This document shows positions 55,799-64,000 of a DNA stretch of 64,000 nt, piece after piece. Each line of letters starts with the position of its first letter. The stretch's first letter is position 1. Source of the stretch: Branchiostoma floridae. Its lineage: Eukaryota; Chordata; Leptocardii; Amphioxiformes; Branchiostomatidae. The notes under the pieces were generated by a model, which made no database searches, was not told where the DNA came from, and saw only the letters and a program-made list of their open reading frames with translations. The DNA lies in NCBI RefSeq assembly GCF_000003815.2, contig NW_023365706.1:195395-259394 (forward strand). Reading direction: 5' to 3'. The translations under genes were made by a program, and so were the position numbers.

Positions 55799-55950
55799 TA
55801 ACATCTGTTGGTTGAAGGTCCCTTTCATGATCCTTCTTGTTTCCCCTATAGGAGCTCCCCTATAGTTTCTGATGCCTGGGGCCACTTGCAGCCATGTACA
55901 TGACTGTATACATTGCATTGTGTAATGTCACCAGTGAACACACTGTGTGC

Positions 55951-56010
55951 TAGCCTGGTATCCAGCTGTAATAAAGCTCCCAGGCTATATTACGGCTGGA
56001 TACCAGGCTA
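55951..56010. repeat. 16-bp-arm hairpin
   Basis: TAGCCTGGTATCCAGC (55951-55966) and GCTGGATACCAGGCTA (55995-56010) are exact reverse complements. The inner AATA/TATT also pairs. It may be a small foldback element; GGTATCCAGGCTA also occurs beside the 27704 hairpin. Confidence 0.85.
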
Positions 56011-56201
56011 TCAGTGTGCACCCTTCTGGGAGAGAAAGAAATTATCGAATGCCTATCTGGACCTCTGCTAAGATGATCAGTAACCACATCCTTGGATGTG
56101 CATAGAACTCTTAACTTGCAAACCAGCTAAAACGTAAATCTCTTTTTTACCACTGCAATTTCATTTCTAGACTTGGGCTAAGAACAAACTTTATCAATGG
56201 T

Positions 56202-56203
<2 letters not shown>

Positions 56204-56270
<67 letters not shown>
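56204..56270. repeat. (TA)n microsatellite
   Basis: About 67 bp of uninterrupted TA dinucleotides. Confidence 0.98.
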
Positions 56271-56273
<3 letters not shown>

Positions 56274-56334
56274 GAAAGTGGAAATATAACTCTGTCTGGG
56301 GCCTTGATAGCATCCTGCCAGTAAGACAAGTACC

Positions 56335-56336
<2 letters not shown>

Positions 56337-56378
<42 letters not shown>
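56337..56378. repeat. (TG)n microsatellite
   Basis: About 42 bp of uninterrupted TG dinucleotides, 66 bp after the TA run. Confidence 0.98.
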
Positions 56379-56383
<5 letters not shown>

Positions 56384-56636
56384 ATGGGCTTGCCAGGAAA
56401 AGAAATTTGTTTCTTTATTGAATATCTATCTTCTATAACAGAATCTGTACAGCAAGAAGGTCGAGCATAAATCATTGCAAAGCCAAACTGACCAAGGAGG
56501 TTATAATTGCATCCTCGTTCTTTCATACTAGTATGTCATACTGACATTATACCATCTTGATAATCACATAGCCTTTCTGACACCGTGGGTTGTTATCCAC
56601 TGTGTCCGGGACAGAGCCCAATCCTCTCCTCCCACT

Positions 56637-57021
56637 AATCTCCAAGCAGATCCCACAATGGCATAAAATAGTACCATACTGGCCAAGGAGTATAGTAAGC
56701 CAAGAGGTGTCCATTTGCCATGTAGAATCTGCCCCCAGTCGGCTAGAACAAAGGCTATTAACATCCAATTGTTTCCCAATCAAACTGTACTTGCAGTGTA
56801 GGTGCTAATTGTCCTCCTTCCTGTTTGGTGTTAACTTCCAACTGGGACATGTGTTAGTCACTGGCAACAGGGAGGGGCAGCAACACCATTGTTGAATAGA
56901 AATGCTCCTCCCTGTTTCAGTGGAGGCAGATCCCCGGTAGCCGAACACACTCCTAGGCCGGCTTCACTCTCTGCCAGCTTTTGATACTATCTTATGCTAC
57001 CGTAGGATCTGCTTGGAGATT
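56637..57021. mobile_element. MITE pair, CTCCAAGCAGATCC family
   Basis: The left end is AATCTCCAAGCAGATCCCAC, then GGCATAAAATAGTA. The right end is GATACTATCTTATGCTACCG, then TAGGATCTGCTTGGAGATT, nearly the exact inverse. The 385-bp length against 145-165 bp for the others suggests two nested copies or a longer variant. Confidence 0.7.
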
Positions 57022-59308
57022 ATCCTCCCACCACCTATTACCTCCCCAACCCCCATTTGTACAATTGGATGGAGTATTCATTAAGGGAAGCCCTGTAAAC
57101 AGCTCAAATTGTCAAGGGATTTGAACCCAGGACCTCTATTTTCTAGGTCAATATACTCATAAACTTTGATAAAGCAATGTAGGAGTCCAGACAAAATTTG
57201 TCAGTAGGTAGCTTACTCTGTATAAGCAAGGCATGATTGTCCCACAGGGGCATATATGAACAAACAGAATACTAACACAAGTAATTGCTTAGCTTACATA
57301 TTTCAAACCAGTCATTATCATGTACTGGTAATGCCATATTATCTGAATAACAAGAAAATCTTACCGGTATAAAATCTACTTGGGGAGTATACTCCTTAAG
57401 TAAAACTTATGTTTTGTAACAAAGATAAAGGAAAAGTTTCCTCTGGTAACTTTTATTCTAATTTTTTTTTTTCAAATTCTGTTTTCTTTAGCCAGGGTAG
57501 CCCAACTCAGTGTAACCACACTGCTTTACAGTGGGGCCCTGGATACTTTCAATACTTTCTTTCAACTTGTCCTAGGTGAATGGCAGGGTGGGGTGGGTGA
57601 AAGGATTTCCACTGAAAAACAGTGAGAGGCTGGAACATCTGACTCTGTCAGTCATTTCGAAGTCTGTACACAATATGTGCTGGCAGCCCACAAAACCACT
57701 GGGGGAAACCAGGGGGAAACTTCCAATCCTTGTCTGTTCCAAGGGTCAAGGGGTCAGGTAGTATCCTTCCATACAGGGAACATCCCTGTAGAGTCCTATA
57801 GATCTGATACAGTTTGTGCAATGTATATGATCCCCTTTTTTAAATGTTGACTCTTTGGAAACATTATCATGTCATTACAAAATTTCAAAGTGTAGAAATG
57901 TACATTTTGTATAGTTCATCCCATGTGAACAGGACTTGGATTGTTTATTTAGGGAGAACAGATGCCACATGGCTGAACTGTGGTTGACACTGTCTGTCCT
58001 CCTCTTGTAGGTGTGTGTTACACTCCAAGCCCTTTGTCACTCTCCAAGCAGATGTAAGGATCTAACTTAGACTAAGTGTTTTACACATGTCATTGCCTTT
58101 TAAGCCTCCTTCACATGGTGAATTTTTTTAAATGTGTGAAACTTTACTTAAGGGTGTTGCAAAGACGATGTCCAAAACACTGAGACTGAGTGGGATCCTC
58201 ACATCTACTTGAAGATGATAATCCATGTGCAGACTATTACTGTGAGGTTGCCCAGGCTAGTTGCAAGAGACGTCCTTTTCCACACCATTTTCTCCCAACT
58301 CATGTCAGTCAATTGCCCTCAACAGGATGCAGAAAGATTCAGGAGTACAGTCCCAACTGTCATATAGCCACAAACTAATTTAGTTTCTATGCTATGCCGT
58401 TTATCTTTGACACATAGGAGTTTGCAAGTCTGTTGCAATATTACAGTCAACTTGCACTGGGGGAGTGAAAACTGACCTGAAACATATGGGATATTGCTGT
58501 GTTGGATTAGTCCATCATTTTATAAGGAAGACTTGTGTGTCTAAATTTTGTACCTGAAATAGGAAATATTTCCCCGCACTATATACATAAAACAGGGGTC
58601 CCGTGTTTGAGGAGGTGCCTCGAGCATGTAAAACATCCACATTGCTCAAACAAATTTGGGTACCTACTGGCTGCTAGTAGTAGTAATACACCAGAGTATT
58701 ATTATCATACCTCAGTCTACTACATGTATAGGCACATCGTAGTTCAGTTCAGTTGTAGTAAAGAATAGTAAACCAATTGAGTTTTTTTTTAAATTTATAA
58801 ACAGTGTAAGAATGTGACCACTTTGCATGCTCTAGAACAATGTAATTTGAGCATTTCTTCTCAGGAATGCATTTTTTAAGTTGAAATTTCATGGTGGCTG
58901 GCCAAGGCTTCCTGGGTCATTCACCTGACCCCAGCATCCCAATGGATAAACCAGGACTCAACCCTCTGTTTTCTTGGAGGAGTGGTGGTGGGAGGAACAT
59001 CTGTTGTGAAAGCTGGGGCATCACAGACTAGACAGCATAAACATATTTGATATTATTCCTTCAAAAAGAGGATAACTTCCGTTAGGTTATCTGTTCGACC
59101 AAGAGATACTTGAAACTGAGTTCAGATTCAAGCAACCTGACAGATCTACATTGTACCAAATACTAAACAGCCAAACAACCAGACAGATCTGCGTCTTATT
59201 ATCATATTATACCGTTATGCACCAATATTATAAAATCTAAAGCACTGTGTTCTGTGACTCAAATTTTACCAAGACCTTTTCTCACACAAGTGCTGAGCCC
59301 ACCTAAAG
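57022..59308. other. No gene seen
   Basis: About 2.3 kb without a supportable exon. Isolated CTCCAAGCAGAT at 58034 may be a further MITE end. TTTAAGCCTCCTTCACATGG at about 58100 resembles the end of the 62762 element. Confidence 0.4.
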
Positions 59309-59316
59309 AATCTAAG

Positions 59317-60353
59317 AGGGTCTGCATGGGGGGTCCTGACAACGCTTTACGCTAAATTCAGGACGGTCAACAACGTTTTACGTTAAATTCCGAAGGCCGG
59401 CAACGTTTTACGCTAAATTCAGAAAGGCCGGCAAGGTTTACGCTAAATTCTGGAACACTCGACAGGGGCGGGGGCATGCTCCGCTGGGAAGATTTTGAAA
59501 TTTTGACTCTCTGAAACACTATTTCCTGCATTTTGAGGGGAAATTTTTGCTGGTAGACAAAGCCAAAGTAAATGGCATATCTAATCAAAGATTCCTAGGG
59601 GCTCAGTGTAAGCCACCCAACAGATTTTGACCATGTCGAGCGCCGTAGGGGCGAGGCGTCGCAAGAGAAGTCCGGGAAAATGACCCCCTGAAACACGATT
59701 TCCTCCTTTTTTCTGGCTATTATATAAAGCTAAGTTAAATGAAATTTCTATCAGCAAAAAAGGGTGTTTGCGGTTGACACGTCACATCTCGCAACATCAT
59801 TTTCAGAATTTCGAGCGCCGAAGGCGTGAGGCGGCGCAAGGGAGGACCATGAAAATTTTGAAATCTTGACCCTCTAAAATGATAATTCCTGCATTTTGAT
59901 GGGCAAATTTTGTTCGCAGACTAAGCTAACTTCAATGACATTCTATTAGCAAAAAGGTTTTCGAGGGCGAGGCCACCCAAACAATTTTTACCATGTCAAT
60001 TGACCGAAGGTGAAAAGAGTCGCAAGGAAGGTCCGGCAAAATTTTGAAATCTTGATCCTTCAGTTTGAAACGCAATTTCCTTTGTTTTGAGGGGCTAAAA
60101 TTTACTGGTAGACTACGCTTCGACTTACGAAATTTGGGAGGCCAGACTACGATTTACGGGTAATTTTTAGGCTTGATTACGTTTTACGTAAAAATTTTTG
60201 ACTAGATTACGCTTTACGTGAAATGCACTGGCTACGCTTTACGGTAAAGTTTCCATCCTCACTACGAATTACGTGAAATAAAAAAGCTTCCCTACGAATT
60301 ACGGGAAATTAAAAGGCCTGCCTACGCCTTACGCAAAAGAGCATGCAGACCCT
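59317..60353. mobile_element. hAT-like non-autonomous transposon with 8-bp target duplication
   Basis: TIR AGGGTCTGCATG (59317-59328) and CATGCAGACCCT (60342-60353) are exact. The flanks are AATCTAAG to the left (59309-59316) and CATCTAAG to the right (60354-60361), an 8-bp duplication with one mismatch, as in hAT-type insertions. Both subterminal regions contain many ACGCTTTACG / TTTACGTAAA words. The centre has three to four degenerate ~170-bp repeats (GAGCGCCG.AGG, GTCGCAAG, CCCTCTGAAA, TTTCCTGCATTTTGAGGGG). No transposase is encoded. Confidence 0.85.
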
Positions 60354-60509
60354 CATCTAAGGTAGTAAAAATATAGAAACTCATCTATATCAGAAGGAAG
60401 TGGCCCAGGTTATTCACCTGTAGCTGCATGTCAAACCTGTCTTCTGTTGTCACCTTGGGACAACAAAAACCTGCCGGACAGTTTGAGGGTTCCATAAGGT
60501 TATGTTTCC
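60354..60509. other. No gene seen
   Basis: Short spacer with nothing recognised. Confidence 0.4.
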
Positions 60510-60640
60510 AGGTATACCTGTCCTTTATTTAATAGGGCCAATGCATATGGGCACATGTTCAGGACATGACACAGTGTCTGCTGTCCTTGGCAGTGAGCGC
60601 ACTTGGATTTCCCCCATCGAATTTCTTTGGTCATGTGTTG
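60510..60640 (-). mobile_element. LINE C-terminal zinc-knuckle relic
   Basis: The minus strand reads WGKSKCAHCQGQQTLCHVLN, then MCPYALALL. This is the C-x2-C ... QTL.HVLN.CP.AL signature at the end of a group of LINE proteins. It is only about 40 codons and isolated. Confidence 0.65.
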
Positions 60641-61377
60641 GGAGCCTTCCGCGAATTCAAAAACACTTTAACTTTAGGTAGATGTTGACAAGTTTAGCAA
60701 GTTTCCCTATACTTGGAGTCAGATCTACCGTACATTTTTCTAGTTTCATGTCCTCTTCCTTTCGCAGGCGGAATCTTACCTTTTGGCACACTTTTTCTTT
60801 TAAATTTGTATACTGGGTATTTGCTTGCCTCATTGCCCATGACTATGGTCAAGGCTGTATACCTGTGGTTTTGTGCCTTAGCATTGCTTGAAGACTCTGC
60901 ATGGCTACTGGGCATTCTTAACTCTGTAGGTAAATCTGTTCCATCGAGGTGAGGCCTAGGCAATTACCATTACTTAGCACTTAGTTCATCCTATGCCTTG
61001 GCAACTGGCTATGGTATAATATTCCAGGGTTAGCTGACTCTCACATTGCCCAATTTGTCTGGTACTAGGTGATGCTGTAGTTTAAATCAGTGAGGTATGT
61101 ACATAAAATGTGAAGTACTATCAAGATGTATAAAATCATTAAAAAAATGTATATTGAAAAGCACATTTATATTCACCAAGGATTGAGGACGCTTCTATGT
61201 TTATGATTATGTAACAGTGAGGTTCAGGTGCCACCAACTGACTTAAACGGGTCCGGTCTTTTTTGCCTAGCAGGAGACTGCACTACTTGGCTATTGCCGT
61301 TTCAATTATTCCATATTTTTTCTCTTCCCAACCAAAAAGCTTTGATAATCAAAAAGCTACATGTGGGCGAATGAATC
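60641..61377. other. No gene seen
   Basis: Overlapping short frames near 60682-60963 on both strands are unremarkable. Confidence 0.4.
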
Positions 61378-61530
61378 TGTAACTATTGTATTTCAAAACC
61401 AGTGGAAGATGAAAATATAATACATCTTATTTCTAACTGCCTTTCTAACGACCAGGAAAAAAGAGCTATTGAAGAGGCCTGCAAAACCCACAAAAATTTC
61501 CAAACGTTTACTGCCGAAACAAACCTATAA
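61378..61530 (+). mobile_element. LINE C-terminal zinc-knuckle relic
   Basis: Reads CNYCISKPVEDENIIHLISN, then CLSNDQEKRAIEEACK, and ends at TAA 61528. The C-x2-C-x10-H-x4-C knuckle with VEDE.IHL..NC is the same type as those at about 33756 and 36950, but it is a different copy. Confidence 0.65.
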
Positions 61531-61894
61531 CCCTGTTAATGTGTCATACACACTGTAACCCACTCATTATAGAAAATGTGGAACACTTTGTCTTCCAGGG
61601 GACACTTCGTCTTCCAATGCTCTCAGAAAGGAAGTCAAACCCAAAGTGACACAGCTGGTAGGCACATCATGTAGGGTAGCCTGACTCCCTAGGTCTCCTG
61701 GGAGGAGTTCCAAGTGAGCTTGTGTTATGCTAAGGTCACACCTACTTGGTCACACATTTCCAAACCAGGCCCAGTTGGGATGTTTGGGAAATGAAAGTGT
61801 TTATCAAGAAATAAACACAAGTACTGATGACTATTTTGGACACTCTTTAAAAATAATGTGTTGTCTTTTATAGTATATTATTAACATACATTCG
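61531..61894. other. No gene seen
   Basis: Nothing recognised between the LINE tail and the foldback. Confidence 0.4.
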
Positions 61895-62095
61895 CATAAT
61901 TCCACCAGGTGCCATTATACCGCCACCTCAAAAAGCGTTGTTATAGAGGCCATCTCAAGATTGTCTTCAACACCTAAATATCTGAATTGTATTACATTTG
62001 AGATATTTAACATTCGGTGTTCAAGACAATCTTGGGAAGACCTCTATGCTAACGTTTTTTAAAGTGGCGGTATTATGGCACCTCGTGGAATTATG
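61895..62095. mobile_element. Foldback element with ~80-bp arms
   Basis: CATAATTCCACCAGGTGCCA, TTATACCGCCACCTCAAAAA, TAGAGGCCATCTCAAGATTG and TCTTCAACACC on the left pair with the inverted right arm (GGTGTTCAAGACAATCTTGG, GAAGACCTCTATG, GTGGCGGTATTATGGCACCT, CGTGGAATTATG). The loop is about 40 bp. Transcription would give a long hairpin RNA. Superfamily unknown. Confidence 0.85.
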
Positions 62096-62761
62096 ATAGT
62101 TGTCATCATGTTATATATTTTCATTCCCAAAAACTGTCTGACCCGCCCAATTTGGTAATGTGACTGTACCAAACACAAGGGCAGGGATCTGGAGATTGTT
62201 AGCCAGGCATCATAGTTAGCCTGCTTTGTCAAATTTGCTGGGAACACATGTGTGACTAATGAAGATTTTCTAGGAGTATGCATGGGGCCCAGGTTCCCTG
62301 TATAGGCCATCCCAAGAAGATTCTAACTATGAAGCCTCCAGGGGCCTGAGGTCTATCATGTGGGTGGGATTCAGTAGCTGTCTTAAGTGTATGTTTACCA
62401 AGGATTAGTCACGGTGTGCCAAGGGAACCTACCACAGAGACAATTCCCTGGTAGCCCAAGCAACTAGTACTGGGTAGGTAGATCATATTGGAATTAATTG
62501 TTACTTCAAGACATGCAAAGTGACATGCAAAGCTCAGAAATATCAAAATCACTTGCCACAGGCTCTCTAGATCTGGCATACACAATGTTTCATATTTTAT
62601 GAAGTCAGAGAACCATTATTATTATAATAGGTAAACTAGATAAACCAGACTATTTACCTACTCTTACTACCAAAGCAATTATAGTTATCTCCAAACCTTA
62701 AAGTACATGTAGACCTTCACAAAGACTAAATCTGAACTTCTGAATGCATAAGCATCAGTTT
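62096..62761. other. No gene seen
   Basis: Nothing recognised. Confidence 0.4.
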
Positions 62762-63244
62762 AAGCCCCCCTCACACGAGAGCACGAATGAGCCGGAATAC
62801 TGTCGTAATGAAAATTCTTTTTTTATTCGTAGCAATTCCTGGCAATTTGTAGTGTGTTCCAAAATTTCTAACTGCTTTCCAGCTATTTGTGCCCGTTCTT
62901 TTGGCTAGACAGAAAGTTTTTGACATGTTAAGAACTGTTGAGGTGCATTCGAAGTGGAGAAATATCGAATGGCATTCATAGTGGATTCTAAGTGTATTTT
63001 TACTGGTCTAACTGCAGTTTGACTGCATTCTACTGCATTCCAACATTATTCGAAATATCTTATTTCATTCGATGGAGAACTGAAACGATACTGAGCCATC
63101 TCAAATCCTGCCAGAATGTGGCCGAAAGAATATCTGGAATGCTCATTGAGAATGTCTAGAATACACTACGAATTCACAGGAATAGAAAAGAATTTTCATT
63201 CTGACGGCATTCTGGCTCATCCTTCTCATGTGAAGGGGATATAA
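62762..63244. mobile_element. MITE with ~60-bp TIRs (AAGCCCCCCTCACACGAGA)
   Basis: The left arm AAGCCCCCCTCACACGAGA, GCACGAATGAGCCGGAATAC, TGTCGTAATGAAAATTCTTT is inverted at the right end (AAAAGAATTTTCATTCTGAC, GGCATTCTGGCTCATCCTTC, TCATGTGAAGGGGATAT). The interior of about 360 bp is non-coding and has repeated ATTCGA/TGCATTC words. The C-run plus TCACA tip resembles the ATACCCCC..TCACA family, but the arms differ. Confidence 0.8.
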
Positions 63245-64000
63245 GGTTCATTTGGAATTCCCTACCGAATGGCCCTGAATGTGGCACAAATTTTGTAAAT
63301 ACTTCATTCCGGCTGGTTTTGCTTGATTCCTGCTGATTTGGTTTCAGTGTGAAGGCCCTACAAGCATCAGTCAAACCTGACAAATAAAAACAACCACAAG
63401 TTCCCCATCACAACCACTTACCCTAGACACCTACTTTTCCCCTTCAAGTGCTTATATCACCATTCACCAACAACACTAAAATACTACAGATTAAAAGCAA
63501 CCATCATGTATTTTATGATGGTTGCTTATAAGTATTATTCAATGAACATAGCACACAAAACATTATCCCTTCTGATTTCCCAATGGTGATAGTGATCATT
63601 GAATTTTTCAGAAAATCAAGTTAATTTCTGCCCGTGGCATCATAATAACACGGTTTAAGCCCCCCTTGCAATAAATTCAATGCAGTAATTATTGAATTGT
63701 TATGGGTAACTAAATTCTAGACCTACCAAACCTAGGTTAGCCGGCACGCCATGACCTGTATCGAACAGTTTTTGAACAGGTTTTCTATGCAGTTCGAATC
63801 GATCACTCTGCGGTCCTTAGCAATGCATTGCTAAGGAAACGTTTGTCACACGTCAGGTGGATGAAGTTTCATCCGAGTTAATTACAGCTGCTTTAGACCT
63901 GAATTGTCGGCCTTTCTACCAAGATTGTGTTATATGTGTCATATATAGAGGAATGTCATGTAATTTTGATATGATCCATTTTTGTGGGTTTTTACAACTA
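63245..64000. other. No gene seen; one short hairpin
   Basis: AAGCAACCATCATGTATTTT followed by ATGATGGTTGCTT (63497-63527) is a small hairpin. AAGCCCCCCTT at 63658 may be an isolated end of the preceding MITE family. Confidence 0.45.

Noticed and set aside
56203-56526. Minus-strand frame with poly(YI) and poly(TH)
   Set aside because: Translation of the (TA)n and (TG)n microsatellites.

Overview
This is a window of metazoan nuclear DNA, most probably from an invertebrate chordate such as a lancelet (Branchiostoma). The evidence is GT-AG introns, vertebrate-style secreted coiled-coil exons, CR1/jockey-type LINEs and many short terminal-inverted-repeat (TIR) elements. The species assignment is inference; nothing in the sequence proves it. 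Little of the window is host coding DNA. There is one clear multi-exon gene, one intact LINE reading frame, and a family of secreted coiled-coil exons of which one copy is open.

Region 1 (about 1-9.4 kb) and region 3 (about 17-25 kb) are built from the same duplicated material. A signal-peptide plus coiled-coil first exon, with an angiopoietin-like N-terminus, occurs intact at 3770-4579, as a three-stop pseudogene at 7799-8688, truncated at 23883-24377, and as decayed relics near 2661, 20385 and 22455. Around these lie segmental duplications (966-3335 with 17505-21040; about 3580-5280 with 6930-9400) and many copies of a short degenerate repeat unit. In the second exon copy a TTAA-flanked element can be checked against its own empty site in the first copy.

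Region 2 (9.7-17.3 kb) holds LINEs on the minus strand: a decayed one (9738-12304), one with an uninterrupted endonuclease plus reverse transcriptase frame (12659-15628), and a reverse transcriptase relic (about 16760-17290).

Region 4 (25-43 kb) has no gene I can support. It contains MITEs of several families, foldbacks, LINE tails and a 13-unit array of a 145-bp satellite (38206-40100).

Region 5 (43.4-51.4 kb) is the main gene. Eleven exons on the plus strand join in frame across ten GT-AG introns to give an 897-residue protein of the animal Tnp2/CACTA (EnSpm)-type transposase family. Its D-D-D/E-type residues and CxxC motif are present, and a TCTCGCGAGA promoter-type palindrome lies about 270 bp upstream. 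It could be a domesticated transposase or a recent element copy. Its last exon runs into a repeat, so the C-terminus is uncertain.

Region 6 (51.4-64 kb) holds a second 145-bp array (53070-54605). It is homologous to, but diverged from, the first array and has the same orientation. It also holds a hAT-like non-autonomous element with near-perfect 8-bp target duplications, further MITEs, LINE zinc-knuckle tails, microsatellites and a long foldback.
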